From the NCBI GenBank assembly GCA_035575035.1, contig DATLYH010000382.1, positions 1 through 16,944 on the forward strand: a stretch of 16,944 nt of DNA. Reading direction: 5' to 3'. This DNA is from DATLYH01 sp035575035 (GTDB taxonomy: Bacteria > Planctomycetota > Planctomycetia > Gemmatales > Gemmataceae). The translations under genes were made by a program, and so were the position numbers. Below are positions 1-6,669 of this stretch, in pieces (the first letter of the stretch is position 1; every line of letters begins with the position of its first letter). Below the pieces are notes generated by a model. It ran no database searches. It had not been told where the DNA came from and was given only the letters and a program-made list of their open reading frames with translations.

Positions 1-1950
1 CCGCTCCTGGCTGCCGGTCACCTGGTTGATGGCATCGACCACCACCTCGGCCGGCAGCCGCCGCAGCAGCGCGTGCGAGAAGTTCCGCCGGTCGAGTTCG
101 TTGGTGTCGTTGGTCTTCCAGGTCAGCTGATAGACCCGCGAGTTCAGGATGGTGCGGTGCAGGTGCTTCAGGTCGAAGCGGTGTTCGATGAAGTCCTGCG
201 CCAGCCAGTCAAGCAACTCCGGGTTGGAGGGCGGGTTGGCGGCGTTGATGTCGTCGGGCGGGTTGATGATGCCCACGCCGAAATAGTGATGCCAGATGCG
301 GTTGATGATCGCCTTGGCGAAGAACGGGTTGTCGGGGGAGCGCATCCACTCCATCAGGGCGACGCGCGGGTCCTGGCCCGGTTCCGGCGTGTACTCCGGG
401 CCGCCCAGCGCCTTGGGTTTCACCCCGGCGACGGCATTCGGCTTGTTGGCCCGGTTGGGCCGCGCCGCCTGGACAAAGACCTCGCGGTACTGGTACGACT
501 GCCGGGCGTTGGCTCCCGTGGGGACCTTGTCCTGGGGCACATCCGGCGGCAGGCCCAGCTGCACCGGTGCGAAGAAGGCAGCGTAGCCCTTGAAATCGTC
601 CTGCGTCCAGCGGTCGAAGGGGTGCTTGTGGCACTGGGCGCATTCCAGGCGGATGCCGAGGAAGGCGTAGGAGATTTGCAGCGCCACCTGCTCGCCGCGG
701 TTGCCCGCCTTCTTCCAGAAGACATCGCAGGTCTTCCGCCGGGCGTAGGTCTCCAGGTCGAAGCCGTTGTCGATCGCTTCCTGGACCTTGCGGTGCTCCT
801 CAAGGGTCTCCTCCACCGACCGCCCTTCGCGGGTGGTAGCGGTGACGATGCCGGCGACCAACTCGTCGTAGGAGACGTTCCGCTCCAGCTTGTCCCGCAG
901 CCAGCTGTACCACAGCCAAGCGGTCTTGGGCCGGGGCAACGGCGTGAAGCGGTCGTCATTGCCGGTCAGGTCGGAGAACTTGGTGGCCCAGAACAGAGCG
1001 TACTCCGGCCGGGCGAGCAATTCCTCGATCTTCTTGGCCCGCTTGTTCGGGTCCCGGTCGGCCAGGAAGGCCCGGACCTCGTCGGCCGTCGGCAGGGTGC
1101 CGATCAGATCGAGGGAGACGCGGCGCAGGAACTCGCTGTCGTCGGCCAGGTCGGACGGCACCAGCCCCAGCTTGCGCCACTTGGCCGCCACCAACTCGTC
1201 GATCTTGTTGTTGGCTGGGAAGTCGATCGCGCGGCCGGCGCCGGGCAGCGGCACCAGCGTGTGGGCTGTGCTGACCGCTCCGCCGTAGGTCGCGACGATG
1301 GCCGTGTCGCCGGGGCTGCCGGCCGTGATCCGGCCGGAATCGCTGACCCCAGCAACAACCTCATCATTGGTGGAAAAGACCGTCTGGGCGGTCACGTCCT
1401 CGACCGTGTTGTCGGAGTAGTGAGCCCGGACCTTGAGCTGGACCTGCTCCCCCTTCCGGCCCAGCACTACCTGTCCGGGGATGACCTCCAGCCGTTCGAT
1501 GACCGCTTCCTTGGCCGACTCGAAGGGAGTGCCGGCGGCGATCCACTCCTTGAAGAGGCGGTACTGCCAGCTGCCGACCTCGAAGCGCTTACCCCCCTTG
1601 TGGGGAACCTGCTGCGTGGCCTTGAGCAGAATCAGGCTTTCCTCGGGATCGTTGACATTTACCCGGGCCTTCAGGCCCTCATGGTCCATCGTCGGGTCGG
1701 AGCCGAACAGCGACAGGCGGAAGCCGCCTTGTCCCTGGAAGGAACCGTGGCAGGCGCGGTTGCTGCAACCGAGCTTGCCCAGGAGCGGCTGGAGATGGCG
1801 AGTAAAGCCGGGGACCCCGCCGGGACCGTCGGCTGCCCAGCGCTTTTCGGCAGGGAGGATCTCGGCCGGCGTGGCCGCCTCGGCGCGAGCCAGCCCGGCG
1901 AACCCCAGGGCCAGGATGCCGACCGACGCGATCCAGACCTTGGTTGTCAT
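1..1950 (-). CDS. Secreted planctomycete cytochrome-like protein with BIG2, DUF1549 and DUF1553 domains (3'-partial)
   Basis: The frame is open from an ATG at 1950 to base 1 with no stop, giving 650 residues that continue beyond the window. Residues 1-23 look like a Sec signal peptide with cleavage after ARA. A cytochrome-like CSNRACH motif (C62, C67, H68) follows, as in the PSCyt1-type domain. Residues about 150-235 resemble a bacterial Ig-like BIG2 domain (VIPGQVVL, then VTAQTVFSTNDEVV). DUF1549 starts near residue 247 (NNKIDELVAAKWRKLGL). A CAQCH motif (C437, C440, H441) sits in the middle, and DUF1553 begins near residue 527 (MEWMRSPDNPFFAKAIINRIW). An AGGAG lies about 9 bases before the ATG. 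These proteins are exported and often paired with a DUF1501 gene, which could lie to the left. The biochemical role is not established; heme binding and a link to polysaccharide or sulfatase-related metabolism are inference. The opposite strand also carries a long open frame, but it has no recognisable domain. Confidence 0.93.
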   Translation of the reverse strand, partial: MTTKVWIASVGILALGFAGLARAEAATPAEILPAEKRWAADGPGGVPGFTRHLQPLLGKLGCSNRACHGSFQGQGGFRLSLFGSDPTMDHEGLKARVNVNDPEESLILLKATQQVPHKGGKRFEVGSWQYRLFKEWIAAGTPFESAKEAVIERLEVIPGQVVLGRKGEQVQLKVRAHYSDNTVEDVTAQTVFSTNDEVVAGVSDSGRITAGSPGDTAIVATYGGAVSTAHTLVPLPGAGRAIDFPANNKIDELVAAKWRKLGLVPSDLADDSEFLRRVSLDLIGTLPTADEVRAFLADRDPNKRAKKIEELLARPEYALFWATKFSDLTGNDDRFTPLPRPKTAWLWYSWLRDKLERNVSYDELVAGIVTATTREGRSVEETLEEHRKVQEAIDNGFDLETYARRKTCDVFWKKAGNRGEQVALQISYAFLGIRLECAQCHKHPFDRWTQDDFKGYAAFFAPVQLGLPPDVPQDKVPTGANARQSYQYREVFVQAARPNRANKPNAVAGVKPKALGGPEYTPEPGQDPRVALMEWMRSPDNPFFAKAIINRIWHHYFGVGIINPPDDINAANPPSNPELLDWLAQDFIEHRFDLKHLHRTILNSRVYQLTWKTNDTNELDRRNFSHALLRRLPAEVVVDAINQVTGSQER

Positions 1951-2219
1951 GGATTCGATCTCCTGGTTATCCGATCAAACCCGTTCCGCATGGGTGGACA
2001 GAAGGCGGAACGTTTGGCCTGGGTTGGTAAGAGGTTAAGGGAGGGTTTGAACGCGGCAGGTCATGGTCCGACCTGTGCCAACCGTCGGGATTCGGGCGAA
2101 CCCCTCCGGTCCCCCCACCATTGGGCACAGGCTCATCTCCTCCTGAATAACCCCAAAGTTACCGGTCGGGTTCCGGCCGGTCAAAGGAATTCGCCGAAAA
2201 TTCCGGAGCGGCTTCGACT
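1951..2219 (-). promoter_or_regulatory. Upstream region of the DUF1549/DUF1553 gene
   Basis: This 269-base gap separates the 3' end of the LysR gene from the start of the DUF1549/DUF1553 gene. On the minus strand there is a TTGACC, then 17 bases, then TAACTT (about 2155-2183), a weak sigma-70-like pair. A short minus-strand frame of 33 residues (2136 to 2035) begins directly after AGGAGGAG, but the ribosome-binding sequence is only 2 bases from its ATG. It could be a leader peptide or chance. An AGGAG at about 1960-1964 serves the real gene. No hairpin followed by a T-run marks the end of the LysR gene. Confidence 0.3.
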
Positions 2220-3125
2220 TCACTGAAGCGGCCGCGCTGCCACCAACTCGACGAACAGCCGGGCCGGGATCGACAGCACCCGGCGGCGGTCGCGGACCAG
2301 GAACATCTGGCGCTTCAGGGGAAGATCGGCCACCTGCACGGCGTGGAGCCGGCCCGCCTTCAGCTCCTCCTGCACCACAAGGGTCGAGAGGATCGCCACT
2401 CCCAGACCGCGCCGCACCGCCTCCTTGATGGCCTCGTTGCTCCCCAGCTCCAGGACGATCTTCAATTCGCGGAGCGACTTGCCCGCTTGTGCCAACGATT
2501 GCTCCAAACACCAGCGCGAGCCGGAGCCGGGCTCGCGGATAATCAGCGGCTGTCGGCCAAGCTCTTCGAGGGAGACCCGCTTGCGCCGGCCCCAGGGGTG
2601 GTCCGCCGGCACCACCAACACCATCTGATCACAGGCGAAGGGGCGGTACTCCAGGTGCGGGCTGTCGTCCTTCCGGCCCACCAGGCCAAGGTGGACCTGG
2701 CCGTGCTCTACCTGGCTGAGGACGGCCAGGCTATCGGTGACGGTGGCCTTTACCTGGATGTGGGGATAGCGGGCCTGGAATTCAGATAGCAGCGCCGGCA
2801 GCAAGTGCTCGCCGGGGATGGAGCTGGCCGCCAGCGTCAGCTCGCCGGTGACGGGGGCCTTTCGGCCGGTGACTTCCGCGCGGGCCTGCTGGTGCAGGGC
2901 GAGGATGCGCTGGGCGTAGGGATGGAGGCGCTGGCCGGCCTCGGTCAGCAGGATGCGCCCGCCCTGGCGGTGGAACAGAGGCACTCCCAGTACCTGCTCC
3001 AGGGCATGAATCCGCTGGCTGACGGCGGCCTGCGTCAGCCCCAGCGCCTGGGCGGCGGCCGTGAAACTGCCCAACTCGGCCGCTCGGGCGAACGTCTCCA
3101 GGTGGGGAAGCTGCTCACTATCCAT
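2220..3125 (-). CDS. LysR-type transcriptional regulator
   Basis: The protein has 301 residues when started at the ATG at 3125 (MDSEQLPHLETFARAAELGS). A GTG 36 bases upstream would add 12 residues, but the ATG gives the usual family length of about 300 and places the helix-turn-helix at the usual distance from the N-terminus. Residues about 4-62 form the winged HTH (SFTAAAQALGLTQAAVSQRI, then LEQVLGVPLFHR). From about residue 90 a periplasmic-binding-protein-like effector domain follows (GELTLAASSIPGEHLLPALL; GHLGLVGRKD-type segment; IIREPGSGSR). It is closest in feel to CysB/CbbR-type regulators, but the effector cannot be named. It is divergent from the sensor kinase gene with 124 bases between starts, the classic LysR arrangement, so control of the kinase/activator operon and of itself is the natural inference. 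Confidence 0.93.
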   Translation of the reverse strand: MDSEQLPHLETFARAAELGSFTAAAQALGLTQAAVSQRIHALEQVLGVPLFHRQGGRILLTEAGQRLHPYAQRILALHQQARAEVTGRKAPVTGELTLAASSIPGEHLLPALLSEFQARYPHIQVKATVTDSLAVLSQVEHGQVHLGLVGRKDDSPHLEYRPFACDQMVLVVPADHPWGRRKRVSLEELGRQPLIIREPGSGSRWCLEQSLAQAGKSLRELKIVLELGSNEAIKEAVRRGLGVAILSTLVVQEELKAGRLHAVQVADLPLKRQMFLVRDRRRVLSIPARLFVELVAARPLQ

Positions 3126-3249
3126 GAGGGAGATCCGAGCCGGCCCGGGCTCCGCAGACACTTGTCTTGCGTGGAAAACGATTTTTCGTCATTCTACCTC
3201 GGTCCCAGGACTGGACACAGCCTGTAACCTCAAGGAACGGGGTTCGCAC
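3126..3249. promoter_or_regulatory. Divergent control region between LysR and sensor kinase genes
   Basis: Both genes must be transcribed from this 124-base region. A short dyad, AGACA-CT-TGTCT, lies at 3156-3167, about 30 bases before the LysR ATG, and could be a LysR-type site. An AT-rich stretch at 3174-3188 (GAAAACGATTTTTCG) contains a second imperfect dyad with arms GAAAA and TTTTC. An AAGGA at 3232-3236 is the only ribosome-binding candidate for the kinase; its spacing of 13 bases is long. I see no strong sigma-70 pair and no sigma-54 promoter. Operator assignments are inference. Confidence 0.35.
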
Positions 3250-4773
3250 ATGACAGCACGGCTGATCGTGCGGATGACCGCCCCCCTTCTGGTCATCAGC
3301 GGGCTGCTCCTGGCGGTGGGGGTGGGCACCGCCTGGTACGTGCAGCGCTTGCAAAAGAATGCCTCCGAAGTCCTCACCCTCAATGTCGCCAGCATGCGGG
3401 CGGCGGAGGAACTGGAGATCGGCCTCCGCGAGGTGCGCAACCAGCTGGACCGCTTCCTGCTCACCCGAGACCGCAAATACCTGGAGCGGGCCTTCGCCCT
3501 GCGTCAGGAAACCGATCACTGGTTGGAAGAGGCGGAGCGGCTGGCCACCACCCCCCAGGAAGCCCGGATGATGGCCGCGGTCAAGCAGGGCTACGAGCAT
3601 CTCTTCCAGGAGCTGGACCACATCTCGCAGCAAGCCTCGGCCGAGGGCCTGCCGCCGGAGCGGATGGGCGAGCTGATCGACGAGGTGCTGACCAGCGAAA
3701 TCATCAAGCCGGCCCACGAGTACCTCGATTTCAACGAGTATCAAGCAACCAGTGCCACCCAACGCAACCAGAGCCTGGCCGACCGAATGGTGCTCGGGCT
3801 GCTGCTTCTGGGCATCTGCGGCCCGGGAGCGGGACTGCTGGCCGGCTTCAGCATCGCCCGGCGGGTGAGCCGGTCGATTGTCCGGCTGAGCCTGCCGATC
3901 CGCGACGCAGCCGGCAAGCTCAACGAGGTCGTCGGCCCGGTGACGCTGTCGGCGGGCTGGAGCCTGGATGAGCTCGAGGGAGTCCTCTGCCGGATGGCCG
4001 AGCAGATCGGCGCTGTCATCGAGCAGATGCAGCAGAGCCAGCGCGAGGCGTTGCGGGCCGAGCAACTGGCTGCCGTCGGCCAACTGGCCGCGGGACTGGC
4101 TCACGAGCTGCGCAATCCCCTCATGTCGATGAAGATCCTGGTCCAGGCGGCGGCCGAGCGCGGCGACCCCGCCAGTCTCGGCAGCCGCGGCTTGCGCGTT
4201 CTGGAGGAAGAGATCATCCGCCTGGAGCGCCTGACCCGCACCTTCCTCGACTTTGCCCGCCCGCCGCGCCCCGAGAAGCAGACCTTCGAGGCCCGGGCCT
4301 TGCTGGAACAGACCGTCGCCTTCCTGGCCGGCCGGGCCAGCCAGCGCGATGTGCAACTCGATTGCCGGCTGCCCGACCACCCCGTCTGGATGGAGGCGGA
4401 CATGGGCCAGGTCCGTCAGGTGTTGCTCAACCTCCTCCTCAACGCCCTGGACGCCGTGCCCGACGGCGGCACTGTGCGGGTCGAGCTGGAGGTGCCCGAA
4501 GGCCCCGATGGAGAGGGAAGGGACCGTCGCTGGCTGGTCCTGCGGGTGGCCGACACCGGGCACGGGCTGCCCGCCGGACTGGGCCAGGGAATCTTCACGC
4601 CGTTTGTCAGCACCAAGGGGACGGGGATGGGCCTGGGCCTGTCGGTCTGCAAGCGTATCGTCGAGGCCCACGGCGGCGAGATCACCGCGGCCGACCGGCC
4701 CGGCGGCGGCGCCGTCTTCTCGGTCCGCCTGCCGTGCCTGTGCGAGAATTCGTCATTCGTCGTTCGTCATTAG
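3250..4773 (+). CDS. Membrane sensor histidine kinase (NtrB-type catalytic core)
   Basis: The 507-residue product starts at the ATG at 3250 (MTARLIVRMTAPLLVISG). The open frame extends upstream, but the N-terminal membrane segment begins exactly here. Residues 9-31 are the first membrane span. Residues 32-179 form a helical extracytoplasmic sensor resembling a CHASE3 or four-helix-bundle domain, and residues 180-203 are the second span. A HAMP-like helix runs to about 265. The dimerisation/phosphoacceptor domain carries H285 (LAHELRNPLMSMK). The ATPase domain has the N box at N398 (NLLLNALDAV), G1 at D435 (DTGHGL) and G2 at G457 (GTGMGLGLSV). All catalytic motifs are intact. H285 should phosphorylate the activator encoded next. 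The last codons and the stop are written by a 7-base tandem repeat, so the C-terminal ENSSFVVRH tail is unlikely to be conserved. The sensed signal is unknown. Confidence 0.94.
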   Translation: MTARLIVRMTAPLLVISGLLLAVGVGTAWYVQRLQKNASEVLTLNVASMRAAEELEIGLREVRNQLDRFLLTRDRKYLERAFALRQETDHWLEEAERLATTPQEARMMAAVKQGYEHLFQELDHISQQASAEGLPPERMGELIDEVLTSEIIKPAHEYLDFNEYQATSATQRNQSLADRMVLGLLLLGICGPGAGLLAGFSIARRVSRSIVRLSLPIRDAAGKLNEVVGPVTLSAGWSLDELEGVLCRMAEQIGAVIEQMQQSQREALRAEQLAAVGQLAAGLAHELRNPLMSMKILVQAAAERGDPASLGSRGLRVLEEEIIRLERLTRTFLDFARPPRPEKQTFEARALLEQTVAFLAGRASQRDVQLDCRLPDHPVWMEADMGQVRQVLLNLLLNALDAVPDGGTVRVELEVPEGPDGEGRDRRWLVLRVADTGHGLPAGLGQGIFTPFVSTKGTGMGLGLSVCKRIVEAHGGEITAADRPGGGAVFSVRLPCLCENSSFVVRH

Positions 4774-4796
4774 TCATTCGTTATTGGTCCTTCATC
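4748..4796. repeat. Heptanucleotide tandem array across the kinase stop codon
   Basis: Seven consecutive 7-base units can be read: ATTCGTC, ATTCGTC, GTTCGTC, ATTAGTC, ATTCGTT, ATTGGTC and CTTCATC. The first four cover the end of the kinase coding sequence, and the fourth contains its TAG stop at 4771-4773. An inverted copy occurs at 4901-4915. The pattern resembles the short tandemly repeated heptamers (STRR) known from heterocystous cyanobacteria, although the unit is different. Confidence 0.8.
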
Positions 4797-4809
4797 CTCC
4801 TAATGAAGG
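4789..4809 (+). other. Small hairpin after the kinase gene
   Basis: CCTTCAT (4789-4795) can pair with ATGAAGG (4803-4809) around a 7-base loop. No T-run follows, so it is at most a weak pause or processing site between the kinase and activator genes. Confidence 0.35.
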
Positions 4810-4836
4810 TGAAGGGCTAAGAGGCGATAACTTTGT

Positions 4837-4882
4837 GGCGAGCGGCCGGTTAACACCGGCCGGTTAACACCGGCCGCTCGCC
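4837..4882. repeat. REP-like palindromic element between kinase and activator genes
   Basis: The element is GGCGAGCGG, then two tandem 14-base copies of CCGGTTAACACCGG, then CCGCTCGCC, the complement of the head. Each 14-mer folds as CCGGT/ACCGG around TAAC (GTTA on the other strand). The outer arms (14 bases at each end) also pair. The minus strand from 4882 has the same layout and length as the units at 9468-9530 inside the DUF4340 gene. It could stabilise or process the kinase/activator transcript; that role is inference. Confidence 0.85.
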
Positions 4883-4900
4883 ATCTTGTTAGAAGCTCTC

Positions 4901-4915
4901 ATGACGAATGACGAG
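4901..4915. repeat. Inverted copy of the ATTCGTC heptamer
   Basis: GACGAAT at 4903-4909 and a partial second unit GACGAG are the reverse complement of the array at 4748-4796. ATGACGAATGA (4901-4911) can pair over 11 bases with TCATTCGTCAT (4753-4763), which would close a large stem around the palindromic element between them. It ends just before the activator's ribosome-binding site. Confidence 0.7.
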
Positions 4916-4917
4916 CC

Positions 4918-4924
4918 GAGGAGG
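4918..4924 (+). promoter_or_regulatory. Ribosome-binding site of the activator gene
   Basis: GAGGAGG ends 5 bases before the ATG at 4930. It is one of the clearest Shine-Dalgarno sequences in the window and fixes the start of the response regulator. Confidence 0.8.
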
Positions 4925-4929
4925 TTGCC

Positions 4930-6384
4930 ATGCCCAGCCTGTTGGTGGTTGATGACGAACCCAACGTCCTCTACTCGGTCGAGCAGGTGTTGCGGTCCGA
5001 CGACCTTGATGTGATCACGGCCGCCACCGGCCGACAAGGGATCGAGTTGGTCCAGCAACAGCGGCCCGATGCCGTCCTGCTCGATGTGCGCCTGTCCGAC
5101 ATGTCGGGGCTGGACGCCTTCGATCAGATCCGCCGGATCGACCCGCGTCTGCCGGTGATCATCATCACTGCCTTCGCTGCCACCGAAACGGCCATCGAGG
5201 CGATGAAACGCGGCGCCTTCGAATACCTCCTCAAGCCGGTTGACTTCCACCAGCTTCGCGAGGTGGTGGCCCGGGCCATCGAGCTGAGTCGGCTGACCCA
5301 TGTACCGGCCGTCTTCCACGAGCAAGGGGAGGCAGCTACCGGCGTGGACCGAATCGTCGGCCGCTCCAGCGTCATGCAGGGGGTTTACAAGGCCATCGGC
5401 CGGATGGCGCCGCAGGACGTTACCGTGCTGATCCTGGGGGAGAGCGGCACCGGCAAGGAGCTGGTCGCCCGGGCCCTGTATCACCATAGCCGACGGGCCG
5501 ACCGGCCGTTTTTGGCCATCAACTGCGCCGCCATCCCCGAATCGCTCCTAGAGAGCGAGTTGTTCGGTCACGAGCGCGGGGCGTTCACCGGGGCCGACCG
5601 CCGCCGGGTCGGCAAGTTCGAGCAGGCCGACGGCGGCACCATTTTCCTCGATGAAATCGGCGACATGACCAGCACCACCCAGGCCAAGGTGCTGCGACTC
5701 TTGCAGGAACAGCGCTTCGAGCGGCTGGGATCCAACGAGACGATCCAGACCGATGTCCGCGTCATCGCCGCCACCAACCAGGACCTAGAGCAGGCGGTGG
5801 CCGCCGGCCGGTTCCGCCGCGACCTGTTCTATCGGCTCAACGGTTTCACCATTCGGCTGCCGCCGCTGCGGGAGCGCCGCGAGGATCTGCCGCTTTTGGT
5901 CGAACACTTCATCCAACACTTCAACGCCCGCATGGGCCGGCAGGTCCGCTCCGTCTCGCCGGAGACCCTGCAACTCTTACAAGAGCACGACTGGCCGGGG
6001 AACGTGCGCGAGTTGCAGAGCACAATCAAGTATGCCCTGGTGCATGCGGCCGGCGACGTGCTGACGCCCGATTGTCTGCCGGAGAACCTGCGCGCGGCTG
6101 CCGGGACGGCGCGTCCGCCCCAGCCGGTGCCGGACTCCCACCCCCTCGACCTTGTCCAGTTCGTCAATCAGTTAATCCAGGCCGGGGAGACGGAGATCTA
6201 CCGCAAGGTTTGCCTGGCCGCCGACCGGGTCATTCTTGATACGGTCCTGCGCCATGCCCGCGGGAGCCAGGTCCAGGCCAGCGAGCTGCTTGGCATCTCG
6301 CGCACCACGCTGCGGGCCAAACTGCGAGCGCTCGGCATGACCGTGGAGAAGCAGCTCCTGCCAGATTCTGACCAGGCTGGCTAG
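4930..6384 (+). CDS. NtrC-family sigma-54-dependent response regulator
   Basis: The 484-residue protein has the three standard NtrC-type domains. The receiver (1-120) has acidic D8/D9, phosphoacceptor D52 (LLDVRLSDMSG) and K103-type LKPVD. The AAA+ domain (about 140-370) has Walker A GESGTGKE at 170-177, the sigma-54 contact loop GAFTGA at 217-222, Walker B IFLDE at 238-242, and an arginine-finger region with FRRDLFYRLNGFTIRLPPLRER. A Fis-type HTH closes the protein (about 438-476, ASELLGISRTTLRAKLRALG). Every residue class needed for sigma-54 activation is present, so it should hydrolyse ATP to open sigma-54 promoters when phosphorylated. It is 156 bases downstream of the kinase gene and probably co-transcribed with it. 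A matching sigma-54 promoter lies just downstream, ahead of the PEP-CTERM gene, its likely target. Confidence 0.96.
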   Translation: MPSLLVVDDEPNVLYSVEQVLRSDDLDVITAATGRQGIELVQQQRPDAVLLDVRLSDMSGLDAFDQIRRIDPRLPVIIITAFAATETAIEAMKRGAFEYLLKPVDFHQLREVVARAIELSRLTHVPAVFHEQGEAATGVDRIVGRSSVMQGVYKAIGRMAPQDVTVLILGESGTGKELVARALYHHSRRADRPFLAINCAAIPESLLESELFGHERGAFTGADRRRVGKFEQADGGTIFLDEIGDMTSTTQAKVLRLLQEQRFERLGSNETIQTDVRVIAATNQDLEQAVAAGRFRRDLFYRLNGFTIRLPPLRERREDLPLLVEHFIQHFNARMGRQVRSVSPETLQLLQEHDWPGNVRELQSTIKYALVHAAGDVLTPDCLPENLRAAAGTARPPQPVPDSHPLDLVQFVNQLIQAGETEIYRKVCLAADRVILDTVLRHARGSQVQASELLGISRTTLRAKLRALGMTVEKQLLPDSDQAG

Positions 6385-6455
6385 AAACTGTACAGCTTGA
6401 GCCGGGCATGGGCGGCCCGCGGGAGCGCTTCGCCACGGCCGGGCGGGAAAGCAGA

Positions 6456-6471
6456 GCGCAAGGCATTGCAC
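6456..6471. promoter_or_regulatory. Candidate activator-binding dyad upstream of the sigma-54 promoter
   Basis: GCGCAA (6456-6461) and TTGCAC (6466-6471) are inverted with one mismatch around GGCA. The centre is about 95 bases before the predicted transcription start, a normal distance for an NtrC-type enhancer. A second dyad, CTGTACAG, lies at 6388-6395, about 165 bases upstream of the start. Neither is proven; assignment to this activator is inference from position. Confidence 0.3.
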
Positions 6472-6531
6472 GGTCGGAGACTTGCGAGGGCTTTACCTAT
6501 CTTGCCGGCGAAAAAATCGTCTTTCTGTGAA

Positions 6532-6547
6532 TGGCACCCGGTTTGCT
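6532..6547 (+). promoter_or_regulatory. Sigma-54 (RpoN) promoter of the PEP-CTERM gene
   Basis: TGGCACC (6532-6538), four bases, then TTGCT (6543-6547) matches the sigma-54 consensus TGGCACG-N4-TTGCW at every position except the last base of the first block. The -24 GG (6533-6534) and -12 GC (6545-6546) are 10 bases apart, as required. The predicted transcription start is near 6558, leaving a leader of about 110 bases before the ATG at 6670. The preceding gene encodes a sigma-54 activator, which greatly strengthens the call. Confidence 0.82.
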
Positions 6548-6556
6548 TAAAGTTTG

Positions 6557-6586
6557 GGCCGGTGTTTGCCGAGTACCGGCCGCTCG
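6557..6586 (+). other. Hairpin at the predicted 5' end of the PEP-CTERM transcript
   Basis: GGCCGGT (6557-6563) pairs perfectly with ACCGGCC (6575-6581) around an 11-base loop, and GCTCG follows. On the minus strand this reads CGAGC-GGCCGGT, the same as the head and first arm of the element at 4837-4882, so it looks like a diverged member of that family. It starts at the predicted transcription start and could protect the transcript's 5' end (inference). Confidence 0.55.
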
Positions 6587-6669
6587 TGCAGCCACCAAGA
6601 CCCTCTCTCAACCGGATGAGAGAAGAGAAGGTGTGGGACCCTTACATGGAAAGGATGGGATTTCCACGC

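Noticed and set aside
2035..2136. 33-residue leader peptide upstream of the DUF1549/DUF1553 gene
   Set aside because: AGGAGG is only 2 bases from the ATG, too close for normal initiation, and the peptide has no regulatory hallmark. Kept only as a remark in the intergenic entry.
73..2226. Long plus-strand open frame of 717 residues
   Set aside because: It is the exact antisense of the DUF1549/DUF1553 gene, in the register where GC-rich codons rarely give stops. It has no domain, and the minus strand shows clear motifs and a signal peptide.
3118..4671. Minus-strand open frame of 517 residues
   Set aside because: It is antisense to the sensor kinase, whose H, N and G boxes are all present on the plus strand. 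The composition (many Q, H, G, L) is typical of antisense frames in GC-rich DNA.
6397..6669. N-terminal extension of the PEP-CTERM protein
   Set aside because: The frame is open, but it runs through the sigma-54 promoter, and the signal peptide begins at the ATG at 6670.
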